47,837 bases of DNA, from positions 1-47,837 of the forward strand of contig CAZVAD010000005.1 in the NCBI GenBank assembly GCA_964624645.1, written 5' to 3'. Every line of letters begins with the position of its first letter. Positions within the stretch are counted from its first letter, which is position 1. This DNA comes from Mariniphaga sp964624645. Lineage in GTDB: Bacteria > Bacteroidota > Bacteroidia > Bacteroidales > Prolixibacteraceae. Position numbers and translations under genes: made by a program. Shown one piece after another: positions 8,739 through 18,139 of this stretch. The notes beneath the pieces are model-generated. The model worked only from the letters and a program-made list of their open reading frames with translations, did no database searches and was not told where the DNA came from.

Positions 8739-9464
8739 ATGATTTCAGGCAAACTTGAAAAATGGTGGATAGAAGCTTACAGTAAAGATGATTTTTCTTC
8801 TTCGTCAAAGGTAGTCGTAGAAGGAGAAAGCAGATTTTATGTTCAGGTTAACCCCGAGACCTATAAAAAAGAGTATAGATTGAAATATGTTCCCGGAACA
8901 AAACAGGGAACAGCCAATCCTCAGAAATATATCGGCACGGAACCGCAAAAATTCAGTGTGGAGTTGCTGTTTGACGGAACGGGAGTTGTTCAAAACGGCA
9001 GCAATGCGTTTTATATGCTGGAGCCGAGTGATCCATCCAAAAATGACATTACTCCGCAAATTCAATTGCTGAAACAGTTTTGCCATGCGTATGACGGAAA
9101 TATTCACCGCCCGCGCTATCTGAAATTATGCTGGGGAACCGAAGAAGGCATTTTCAAAGGGGTGCTTCATTCCATGAGCATTGATTATAAGCTGTTCAAA
9201 CCGGACGGAACCCCTTTGCGGGCAACGGTGAAACTGGATTTGGAAAGCGTAATCTCCGAAGAAGAGGCCGAGCTTCGCGAAGATAGCCAGTCGCCTGACA
9301 TCACGCACCTGCGGATTTTTAAAGGCGGAGACCGGTTCCCGTTAATGGTAAAGCAAATCTATGATTCTCAGGCATATTATATTGATGTTGCAAAAGCCAA
9401 TGGCATGCTCAGTTTCAGAAAAATTAAACAGGGAACTTCCATTCAGTTTCCTCCCATAAAATAA
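8739..9464 (+). CDS. eCIS hub/tube-adaptor protein with LysM domain (Pvc7-like)
   Basis: Predicted baseplate hub component linking the inner tube to the spike, as Afp7/Pvc7 and phage gp53-like LysM proteins do. The 241-aa product has a CIS-tube-type N-terminus (RFYVQVNPETYKKEY, then EPQKFSVELLFDGTG), a mid-region YLKLCWGTEEGIFKGVLHSM, and a C-terminal LysM-like segment from about residue 190 (GDRFPLMVKQIY, YIDVAKANG, FRKIKQGTSIQFPP). The LysM presumably acts in protein-protein contact, not in wall binding. It begins 4 nt after the DUF5908 stop, with an AAGGA ribosome-binding-like sequence. Confidence 0.9.
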   Translation: MISGKLEKWWIEAYSKDDFSSSSKVVVEGESRFYVQVNPETYKKEYRLKYVPGTKQGTANPQKYIGTEPQKFSVELLFDGTGVVQNGSNAFYMLEPSDPSKNDITPQIQLLKQFCHAYDGNIHRPRYLKLCWGTEEGIFKGVLHSMSIDYKLFKPDGTPLRATVKLDLESVISEEEAELREDSQSPDITHLRIFKGGDRFPLMVKQIYDSQAYYIDVAKANGMLSFRKIKQGTSIQFPPIK

Positions 9465-9473
9465 GTTGAAGTT

Positions 9474-11198
9474 ATGAATATCCCCCGAATCATTCCGAGC
9501 TCTCAAACGCCTGACGTCGTCACCTGGACCATTAAGGTGAACGATCAGGAAATTCCCGGTTCAATCAGGGTCGGAAGTATTCGGGTAACAAGGGAAGTAA
9601 ATAAAATTCCTTCCGCCACTGTCAGGATTGAAGACGGGAATCCTTCAAAAGAAGATTTTGAAATCAGCAACAGCGAATTGTTTGTTCCGGGGAATCCTAT
9701 TGAATTTCATTTGGGATACCGCTCGGATAATTCATTGATTTTCAAGGGGATTATCATCAGCCACAAAAATACGATCTCAACGGAAGGCTCGGAATTGATT
9801 GTGGAATGCAGGGATGAAGCGGTGGTGATGACCATTGGCCGGAAAATGAGACATTTTAAAGAGATGAGCGATGCTGAAATTGCGGAAGAAATCTTGACAC
9901 AGAGTAAGTTGGAGCGTGATGTGGAGTCCACGGAAACTGTCTATGAAGATGTTATTCAGTATGATGTTACGGATTGGGATTTTATTGTTTCGCGCATGGA
10001 CAGGATTGGGAAAATTTGCGTGGTGGTTGACGGGAATGTATCTTTTTTTACTCCGAAACCTGAAAATGATCCGGTACTGGACGTATTGCACGGCGCTACA
10101 ATAATTGATTACCATGCCGAAATTGACTCACGTGCCCATTTCCCCGGAATTCAGCTGGACTCATGGGATTACAGCAATCAGGAAATTCGTGGGGTTGAGA
10201 CAGATACGCCTGCAAACTGGGAAAACGATGCAGGAAATCTTACATCCAAAGAGTTATCTGCGGTTATTGATAAAAAAAATGACCGCTATGCCAGTTCCGG
10301 GAAATTTTCGGAAGAAGAACAACAAGCCATAATTGATGCCAAATTGCAGAAACAACGGTTGTCAAAAATACGCGGTAACGTAACCTTTATGGGTTTTCCG
10401 GAGATTTATCCCGGAGATTTCATCGGGCTGAATGGAGTAGGGGAACGATTTGAAGGGCCGGTGTTTGTAAACGGCGTAACTCAGAATTTTGAAGACGGAA
10501 ACTGGACTATCGAAGTTGAATTTGGCCTTTCTCCCGAATGGTTTGCCGAAAAGATAAATCCCTACGCCGGTTCTTCTGTTCTGGGCAGGCTTTCAAGTGT
10601 AAGCGGATTGATGATCGGGATTGCAGAAGATTTGGAAGATCCGTTGGGCGAAGAACGGGTGCGGGTGAAAATCCCGGCAATAAGTGATGCTGACCCTGTT
10701 TGTTGGGCAAGAATTGCTACGCCAGATGCCGGAAACAACAGGGGTATATTTTTTCGTCCGGAAATTGGAGATGAAGTGATTGTTGGGTTCATTGAAAATG
10801 ATCCCGGGCAGGCAGTGATTCTGGGTATGCTCAACAGCAGCGCAAAACCTGCGCCGTTCACGGCATCTGATGAAAACCACGAAAAGGGATATGTGAGCAG
10901 GGAAAACATGAAATTCACTTTCAACGATGATGAAAAATCTGTGAAAATAGAAACACCTGCAGGAAAAAGTATTCTCATCAGTGAAAAGGAAAATCTCATT
11001 CAGTTAATGGATGAAAACAGCAATAAGGTTACGCTGGACAGTAGCGGGATTACGCTTCAATCTTCAGTGAATCTGAATATTCAGGCGGAAAACTCGCTGA
11101 AAGTCAAAGCGACAACAATTTCCCTGGAGGGTACAAGCGTCAGCATTTCAGGCGATGGAATCACTGAAATACAGGGAGGAATAGTGAAAATTAATTGA
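9474..11198 (+). CDS. Spike protein, VgrG/gp5-gp27-like (Pvc8-type)
   Basis: Trimeric central spike at the tip of the tube. The 574-aa product shows the VgrG layout: a gp27-like N-terminal half (GSIRVTREVNKIPSATVRI, then VPGNPIEFHLGY, IFKGIIISH), a gp5 OB-fold (RVRVKIPAISDADPVCWARI, followed by GIFFRPEIGDEVIVGFIEND and AVILGMLNS), and a C-terminal beta-helix-like tail of short repeats (SILISEKENLIQLMDE, KVTLDSSGITLQSS, LNIQAENSLKVKATTISL). It ends without an extra effector domain. The gp25 gene follows after only 24 nt, leaving no room for the PAAR tip gene usually found here. Confidence 0.95.
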   Translation: MNIPRIIPSSQTPDVVTWTIKVNDQEIPGSIRVGSIRVTREVNKIPSATVRIEDGNPSKEDFEISNSELFVPGNPIEFHLGYRSDNSLIFKGIIISHKNTISTEGSELIVECRDEAVVMTIGRKMRHFKEMSDAEIAEEILTQSKLERDVESTETVYEDVIQYDVTDWDFIVSRMDRIGKICVVVDGNVSFFTPKPENDPVLDVLHGATIIDYHAEIDSRAHFPGIQLDSWDYSNQEIRGVETDTPANWENDAGNLTSKELSAVIDKKNDRYASSGKFSEEEQQAIIDAKLQKQRLSKIRGNVTFMGFPEIYPGDFIGLNGVGERFEGPVFVNGVTQNFEDGNWTIEVEFGLSPEWFAEKINPYAGSSVLGRLSSVSGLMIGIAEDLEDPLGEERVRVKIPAISDADPVCWARIATPDAGNNRGIFFRPEIGDEVIVGFIENDPGQAVILGMLNSSAKPAPFTASDENHEKGYVSRENMKFTFNDDEKSVKIETPAGKSILISEKENLIQLMDENSNKVTLDSSGITLQSSVNLNIQAENSLKVKATTISLEGTSVSISGDGITEIQGGIVKIN

Positions 11199-11222
11199 AA
11201 GCGGAAAACATTCCGTTGCGGC

Positions 11223-11651
11223 ATGGAAAATAGAAATCAGATGATGGAAAAAGACAAATCATTTTTAGGCAGGGGCTGGGGTTTCCCCCCGGAATTCAGC
11301 AAAAGCAGAAAATCAGTGGGTATGCTGGAAAATGAGGCGGATATAGAGAGCAGTCTGCATATTTTACTGAGCACCAGACCCGGTGAAAGAGTTATGCAAC
11401 CGGATTATGGCTGCTACCTCGATGAACTCATGTTTGAATCCTTGTCCACATCATTAAAAACCTATGTGGCGGATCTGATTGAAACCGCAGTGCTGTTTTT
11501 TGAGCCGCGGATAAATCTGAATCGCGTGGATATTTCTGAAACAAATGAAAACGAGGGATTATTCCTGATAAAACTGGATTATACGGTGAAAGCCACCAAC
11601 AGCCGCTATAATTATGTGTATCCATTTTATAAAAATGAAAAGACAAACTGA
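11223..11651 (+). CDS. Baseplate wedge protein, GPW/gp25 family (Pvc9-like)
   Basis: gp25-like protein that links the sheath to the baseplate wedge. The 142-aa product carries the family signature: GRGWGFPPEF, DIESSLHILLSTRPGERVM, QPDYGCYLDELMFE and a C-terminal strand LIKLDYTVKATNSR. The conserved segment (LSTRPGERVMQPDYG) is the typical EPR-like gp25 loop. An internal ATG six codons downstream is an alternative start. It lies between spike and baseplate J proteins, the canonical position of Afp9/Pvc9. Confidence 0.93.
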   Translation: MENRNQMMEKDKSFLGRGWGFPPEFSKSRKSVGMLENEADIESSLHILLSTRPGERVMQPDYGCYLDELMFESLSTSLKTYVADLIETAVLFFEPRINLNRVDISETNENEGLFLIKLDYTVKATNSRYNYVYPFYKNEKTN

Positions 11652-11667
11652 GCAAAATCAATAAGGA

Positions 11668-14600
11668 ATGCCTGTAGAAAATTCATATAAAAACACATTG
11701 TTGCGTTCGGGGGTCAGCCGGCATGAGCGGGCGCTGAAAGCGTTGTTTCCTGAATTTGCACGGGTTGACGAAAGAACTGGAGCAGACCTGATACTGTTTG
11801 CCAAAGAATATGCCGCCTATCTCAATTATTACAACAACCGCAATCAGGTTGACGGAGACTGGATTCCGTTGATGAGTACGGATGTGAGCGTAATTCTGGC
11901 AGGCATTCAGAAGCAGGAGGTTAAAAGTTTTTTCATTTATGTGAAACAATTGCTTGGCGCCATCAAATCTTCCGGCAACACACAGGATTTGAAGCTCAAT
12001 TATACTGCGCTGTTCAATTTTTTGTCCACGTTGGTTTACGAGCTTGACAATCAACTGAAAACATTACCACTAGATATTGCCTTTACCGAATATCTAAGAA
12101 ATAGCATTTCGTCACGTCTTGCCGTACCCTTTTCACAGCTGACTCAATTTTTCCGGGCATCCGAAACGGAAGGAATGATAAACTCAGCTAAAACCATAAC
12201 TTCTCCACTTTCGCCGATAGAGATCAAGCTTTGTAAGAATTTGCTGGAGAACAAACTGAGCGAGCCCTGGGCTATAGATAATATTTTTACAGCGCCAATC
12301 AACGGGGCAACTGTTCCGGAGAAAATTAAAAACACTGCTGAACATGCTGTTTTTAAGGGAATTATATGGAAAATATTAAAGTCATACAGCGCTGTTGTTT
12401 ATAATGCCGGTGGTGCATTGCAGGAGACCCTTGAAAACTTTCCGGCACACGAGCCGCACTATGCACTGTTCCTGACCTTTATCAAACTATTTCAAAAAGC
12501 TCAGGATCAGTTGAATAATTTTACCGGCAGGCATTTGCAGTTCTATTATAAAGATATTTTAGGGATGGAAGAACTCCCGGCAAAGCCTGATAAAGTGCAC
12601 TTGCTTCTGGAGTTGCAAAAGAACAGAGACCAGCATCTTTTAAAGGAGGGAACGGTATTTAAGGCTGGAAAGGATAAAAATGGCAGCGAATTATTTTATG
12701 AATTAAAAAATGATGCAGTCCTTAACCGGGGAAAAGTAAAGAGTATCCGGTCATTAAAGGTTCAGAAAGAAGACAGCAGCGGCGATGAATACTCCTCTTT
12801 GTTCGCTGCTCCGGTTGCCAATTCAGGGGATGGCTCCGGCGCTGAATTGACGACTCCCGAGAAAAGCTGGAAACCTTTTGGAAATCCCGCAACGAATAAA
12901 CGGGCAACCACCGGTTTTGCCATTGCACATCCGGTTTTATACATGAAAGAAGGTGAGCGGGAAATTATATTCAGGTTTAAGATCAAAACCTCAGATCTGG
13001 AGTTGAAAGAGGGATTTGCAAAAGCTTTCAGGGCATTGATAACCGGCGAAGAAGGCTGGCATGAAGCAGAAATCACAGAAGTCAGAATTGAGAGCAAAGA
13101 TTTGGTCTTCACCGTGAAGCTGAGCGCTGCAGATCCTGGATTTCTGCCTTACGATGAAGACATTCATCAGGAATTTAGTTTTGACGCCCGGCTGCCGATC
13201 ATACAGTTTTTGTTGAAAAGCTCCCCCGGAGAATACAATTTCCAGCAAGATTTACAAAACCTTATTATTACTGAAGCAACTATTTCTGTTAAAGTGAATG
13301 GCGTAAAAAATTTGTCTCTTCAAAATGATTTGGGCACGCTGGACCCGTCCAAACCCTTTCCGGTTTTTACCCATCAACCCCGGATTGGTTCTGCTTTTAT
13401 CATCGGGAGCAATGAAATTTTTCTGAAAAAACTTGACAATGCTGCAATTCATCTTGAGTGGGCTGACACTGATTGGTCGAAATATAAGACAGAGTATTCA
13501 AAACAGTATAACTTCAATAAGAAAATTGAAATTGAATTTTTGAGGGACGGCTCATGGGAAAGGGTTTCCAAATTGACGAATAGAGACAAAACTGTTTTTT
13601 TTGTGGACAGCAAAGACCTTTCAAATGCAGCTTCAGGAATAATCCAGGATGCTATTCCTTCAGTTCGGGATAAAATAATTAAAACCGGAGATGAGAGTGC
13701 AGTAGCATACAGTGAAAAAGAGTTGAAAAACGCNNNNNNNNNNNNNNNNNNNNNNNNNNNNNNNNNNNNNNNNNNNNNNNNNNNNNNNNNNNNNNNNNNN
13801 NNNNNNNNNNNNNNNNNNNNNNNNNNNNNNNNNCTATAATAACGAAGGGGAAATTTATATTGGCCTTGATGATTTTCAGGCAGGACGCTCCATTCAGTTG
13901 CTGTTTAAAGTTTCTGACGGAAGCGCTGACCCGGCTTTCAGCAGGCAGGAAATCCACTGGAGCTTTTTGGCTGAAAACAACCAGTGGGTTGATTTCGGGC
14001 AATTTGATATTGTTGATGAAACCAACAGTCTCACAAAAACCGGGATTATCCGGTTTGGCTTTCCTGCAGCCGCAACGAACGTCAACACGATAATGGGTGA
14101 GCAGCTGTTCTGGATCAGGGGGACGATTTTGGAAAACAGCGCTGCTGTTTGTGATTTGATTGCTGTTCATGCCCAGGCAATTAAGGCAGAGTTGATTGAT
14201 TTTCAGAAAACCGGTGTTGAATTTTCTGAAACTCTTGCTGCCGGAACCATTTCAAAACTGCAGATCAGCAATCCGGCAATCCGTAAAATTTCACAACCCT
14301 ACAATTCTTTTGACGGAAGAACGAAAGAGACGGAGCAGCAATCCTCGGTGCGAATCTCTGAGCGTTTGCGCCATAAAAACCGGGCGATATCGGTCTGGGA
14401 TTATGAACGGATGGTATTGCAGCAGTTCCCGCAAATCTATAAGGTGAAGTGCATTAATCATGCACAAATTTCTGGGGGACAAACGAAAAACGATAATGAA
14501 CTGGCGCCCGGGCATGTGCTTGTGGTTCCCATTCCTGATCTTTCCGGGAAGAATGCGGTGAATCCGCTTCGCCCGCAAACCGATATCGGCACCCTTATCG

Positions 14601-15031
14601 AAATTGAAGACTATTTGCGTCAGTTTACTTCTCCTTTCGTGCAGTTGCAGGTGAAAAATGCCCGGTTTGAAGAGATTCAGCTTGATTTTAAAGTGAAATT
14701 TCATTCGGCTGACGGAGATTTTCTTAGCAACCAACTTATGGATGATATTGAAAAACACCTTTCTCCCTGGGCTTTTAATCAGCAGGAAGAGGTTGAATTT
14801 GGCGGGAAAATCAGTAAGAGTGTGCTTCTGGATTTTGTTGAAAAACGGGATTATGTGGATTATGTCACCTGCTTCAAAATGTACCACATTGTTGACGGAA
14901 ACAAGTCCGGGGATGTTGAGGAAGCCGTTGCAACGTCAGCCCGTTCGGTTTTTGTGTCATTTGCCGGAGATGTAGGGAACAGTGAACCAAGGCACAAAAT
15001 TGATTTTGAAAACTTAGACGAAGAATGCTGA
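11668..15031 (+). CDS. Baseplate J-like giant protein (Pvc11/Afp11 position), split by assembly gap
   Basis: Large baseplate wedge protein of the baseplate J/gp47 type. Before the gap 688 codons are readable from ATG 11668 (AAGGA 5 nt upstream); after it the frame from 13835 is open to the stop at 15031 (398 codons), so at least 1087 residues. The N-terminal half contains FYYKDILGMEELPAKPDKVHL with a following KEGTVFKAGKD, typical of this family; the C-terminal part has REARTK-like SVRISERLRHKNRAISVWDYERMVL, split here as SVRISERLRHKNRA and VWDYERMVLQQFP, seen in putative baseplate assembly proteins. The two parts join in frame only if the true gap is a multiple of 3, so 100 N is not the real length. 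The next gene overlaps its stop. Confidence 0.88.
13734..13833. other. Assembly gap (100 N) inside the Pvc11-type gene
   Basis: Exactly 100 N within one coding region. The last codon before it is incomplete (GC?), and the first base after it completes a codon, so a single gene requires a true length divisible by 3. No repeat is visible at the edges. Confidence 0.95.
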
Positions 15032-18000
15032 TGGACGACAAATACATCATATCGAAAACAAGGAAACTGCCGCCTGCCCAGGATTATGAGCTGCTTCGGG
15101 CGGAGGGACTGAAGTATGTTGAGGAGCTGGCTCACCGGTTGTGGACAGACTATAATGCACATGACCCCGGAATAACCATTCTGGAGGCGTTGAGTTATGC
15201 AATCACAGAGTTAGGGTATCGCGCCGATTTTCAGATTCAGGACCTGCTGGCTTCAGAAGACGGACGCACCGATGCGGGGCAGGCTTTTTTCTCAGCCGGT
15301 GAAATTCTTACCTGTGCGCCGCAGACCGTTGAAGATTACCGGAAACTTCTGGCCGACACTCCCGGAATCCATAACGCCTGGCTGTTTCCAAAAATGAACG
15401 TGGACAAATTGAAAAAAGGCAATATTATTCCAAACAGTGAAGTGCCTGTTTATCCGTCCGTTGAAAAAGACGAGCTGGTCTATTTCCCCGAATCGGAAGA
15501 GACGTCCCCGGTTAATATCCGCGGGTTGTATCGTGTGCTTCTTGATTTGGAAAACACGGATGAATTTGGCGACCTGAATTCAGGAAATATAAATTACACA
15601 TTTCAGGATTCAGGGTTGAATGAAGTCCTGCTTGAAATTGTCCTGCCGAAATGGAATGAGGCGGACAGCCGCCTGATGGAAGAAATTTCCAGCAATAATG
15701 CTTCACTGCTGGAAATACAGATTTCAGAAAAAAACAAGGCTTTCCGGGTGAAGGCAATTTATGATTTGCCGGGAGAAACCAAAGCTTTTGAATACCTGAT
15801 TAATCTTTTAGGTTTCGTGCAGGAGAATCAGAAGGAAGAGATAAAATCCAGTCTGAAAGAGAGTGGTTCGCCATTGCATCAGGCTATTTTCAGCGCCTGT
15901 TACGAAAAGTGGCAGATGATTATTGCATCTGTAAAAGTCGCTCAAAAAAGACTGAATGCACACCGGAATCTTTGCGAGGATTTTTTAAGCATTGACATTG
16001 TAACCCCGGTGAATGTGGCATTTTGTGCGGATATTGAAGTAAGCCCCGAAACAGATATCGAACAGGTTCTGGCGGAAGTTTATTTTAAAATCGAATCTTA
16101 TTTTAACCCCGACATAAAGTTCTATTCCCTTCGGGAGATGGTTGAGAAAAATATTCCTGCCGAACAGATTTTTGAAGGGCCGAAGCTGGAACATGGGTTT
16201 ATCGATACCCGGGAACTGAAAGAAACTTCATTGAGAACTGAGATCAGAATTTCCGATATGATCAATTTCATCATGGATATTAAGGGGGTGCTTGCCGTGA
16301 AAAATGTGATGCTTACCGCATACAACCAACAGGGAGAGCCCAGTTCTTCGGGACAAAAATGGAGTCTGATTTTGGAAGGCAATCAAAAAGCTGTTCTGGA
16401 TACCGGCAGGAGCAAGGTGCTGTTTTTTAAGGGCAAATTGCCGGTGCGTGCCAAAAAAGATGAAACGGAGGACATCCTTTTCGTTTTGAAAGGGAAAAAT
16501 TCCCGTACAAAACTGAGCGGCCATCAAAAGGACCGGCCTGCACCGAATGGAACGCACTACCCGTTGGATGAGTATTATTCCGTTCAGAATGATTTGCCCG
16601 AAGTTTACGGAGTGGGACCGGCCGGATTGCCGCCGACTGCTACGGATGAGCGCAGGGCGCAGGCGTTGCAGTTGCAGGCTTATCTGACTTTTTATGATCA
16701 GATTCTCTCCGGATTTTTTTCCCAGTTGTATCATGCCAAAGACCTGTTCAGTATTGATGAACGGATAGATCAGACCTATTTTAGTCAGTTTTTATCCGGG
16801 TTGAATAATGTTGAGAAATTGTTCAGGCAGGTTGAAGACTATGAAACAAAGGAAAAGGTTTCGGCGGAAGATGTTCTGGAGTTGAAGAGTTCTTCCGGGA
16901 GTGATTCAAAGAAGAAAGCGGTTAAAAATCAGTTTGAAAAGCTGATGGAGTCCGAAGAGACTTTTTATGACCGGCGCAATCGCTTTTTAGACCATTTGCT
17001 GGCAAGATTTTCAGAATCTTTCAATGATTACGTGCTGATGCTTTATACCGTTTCAGGAAATGAAAAAGTGAGGAAAACCCAAAGTCGTCTGATTCAGGAT
17101 AAAATTGCTTTTCTCAGAGATTATCCGGTTGTCAGTAATGAGCGCGGAAAGGCGTTTGACTATCTGGATGAAGTGTGGAATACGGAAAATGTCAGCGGAA
17201 TTGGAAAGCGGGTTGCCCGCTATACCGGCATTGCAGATTTCAGCAGGCGGGATTTGTTTTGTGTTGAAAATATTGAAATTGTCAATCAGGGAACCGGAGA
17301 ACAGCCGAAGTATGGTTTTGAAATTCCTGGCAGTTCCGGGGATAAAAAATTCGTTGCTGCCGAAACCTTTGAAACCCGCCGTGAAGCGGATGATTTTCTG
17401 AATAAGGTTTATGCCGCCCTTTCGGTCAGAGAAAGGTATTTGGTTGATAAAACTTCTCCATCGGAGATTTTTGTCAGGCTTTTGGACGAGCGGAAGAATG
17501 AACTGGCTGTAACCGATTCCTTTTTCACCGGAGAGGAATCCGCTCAGGCCTTTGCAGATGAAATGGCAGAGCGGTTTACGTCTTTGTGCGATGAAGAGGG
17601 CATGTATCTGATTGAACATCTGCTTTTGCGCCCCCGCTTTTTGCCGGAGGGTGAATCTTCCGCACATCCTGAAACGGATTACAGACTGATGCCGGTGTGC
17701 CTTGATGAAGGAGATTCCTGTTGCGATGATCCGTACTCTTTTCGCCTGACGGCTATTTTGCCTTATTGGCCGGAGCGATTCAGGGATATGGATTTCAGGC
17801 GGTTTTTTGAAAATACCATAAAATCAGAAGCGCCTGCGCATGTTTTTGTGAAAGTGTGCTGGATCAACCACACGGCAATGAATGCGTTTCAGTCGCTTTA
17901 TAAAAACTGGCTGGGTGCATTGAGAGATTATAAAGAACAACTGATAAATATTGACGAAGATAAGAAAAATGCGTTTCGGGAAGCCAACAACAAAATGGTC

Positions 18001-18111
18001 AGTTTTTTAAGCAATGTACATAGCGAGTACCCTGAGGCGCGCTTATATGATTGTGATACAGATATTGAAAACCCGGTGATGCTGGGAAGTACAAAGCTGG
18101 GAACTTTTTAA
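15025..18111 (+). CDS. Giant baseplate protein (Pvc12/Afp12 position)
   Basis: Second large baseplate wedge component, 1028 aa, soluble. Its N-terminus (YELLRAEGLKYVEELA, then LWTDYNAHDPGITILEALSYAI) with the HDPGITILEAL motif is the hallmark of the baseplate J/Afp11-Afp12 superfamily. Later segments include YPLDEYYSVQNDLPEVYGVG and YLTFYDQILSGFFSQL, seen in Bacteroidota eCIS baseplate proteins. A short cysteine cluster (MPVCLDEGDSCCDD) and RPRFLP near residues 875-900 are distinctive. It starts inside the end of the upstream gene (ATG 15025, with a second ATG at 15031 overlapping the TGA stop), which implies translational coupling. The exact place in the wedge is inferred. Confidence 0.88.
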   Translation: MLMDDKYIISKTRKLPPAQDYELLRAEGLKYVEELAHRLWTDYNAHDPGITILEALSYAITELGYRADFQIQDLLASEDGRTDAGQAFFSAGEILTCAPQTVEDYRKLLADTPGIHNAWLFPKMNVDKLKKGNIIPNSEVPVYPSVEKDELVYFPESEETSPVNIRGLYRVLLDLENTDEFGDLNSGNINYTFQDSGLNEVLLEIVLPKWNEADSRLMEEISSNNASLLEIQISEKNKAFRVKAIYDLPGETKAFEYLINLLGFVQENQKEEIKSSLKESGSPLHQAIFSACYEKWQMIIASVKVAQKRLNAHRNLCEDFLSIDIVTPVNVAFCADIEVSPETDIEQVLAEVYFKIESYFNPDIKFYSLREMVEKNIPAEQIFEGPKLEHGFIDTRELKETSLRTEIRISDMINFIMDIKGVLAVKNVMLTAYNQQGEPSSSGQKWSLILEGNQKAVLDTGRSKVLFFKGKLPVRAKKDETEDILFVLKGKNSRTKLSGHQKDRPAPNGTHYPLDEYYSVQNDLPEVYGVGPAGLPPTATDERRAQALQLQAYLTFYDQILSGFFSQLYHAKDLFSIDERIDQTYFSQFLSGLNNVEKLFRQVEDYETKEKVSAEDVLELKSSSGSDSKKKAVKNQFEKLMESEETFYDRRNRFLDHLLARFSESFNDYVLMLYTVSGNEKVRKTQSRLIQDKIAFLRDYPVVSNERGKAFDYLDEVWNTENVSGIGKRVARYTGIADFSRRDLFCVENIEIVNQGTGEQPKYGFEIPGSSGDKKFVAAETFETRREADDFLNKVYAALSVRERYLVDKTSPSEIFVRLLDERKNELAVTDSFFTGEESAQAFADEMAERFTSLCDEEGMYLIEHLLLRPRFLPEGESSAHPETDYRLMPVCLDEGDSCCDDPYSFRLTAILPYWPERFRDMDFRRFFENTIKSEAPAHVFVKVCWINHTAMNAFQSLYKNWLGALRDYKEQLINIDEDKKNAFREANNKMVSFLSNVHSEYPEARLYDCDTDIENPVMLGSTKLGTF

Positions 18112-18139
18112 AATTTTATTGCCTATAAAAAAATAAGGT

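Noticed and set aside
13734..13833. Two separate genes either side of the gap
   Set aside because: The upstream part has no stop before the gap and the downstream frame is open to the gap edge, with both parts fitting one Pvc11-type protein. A gap length divisible by 3 joins them.
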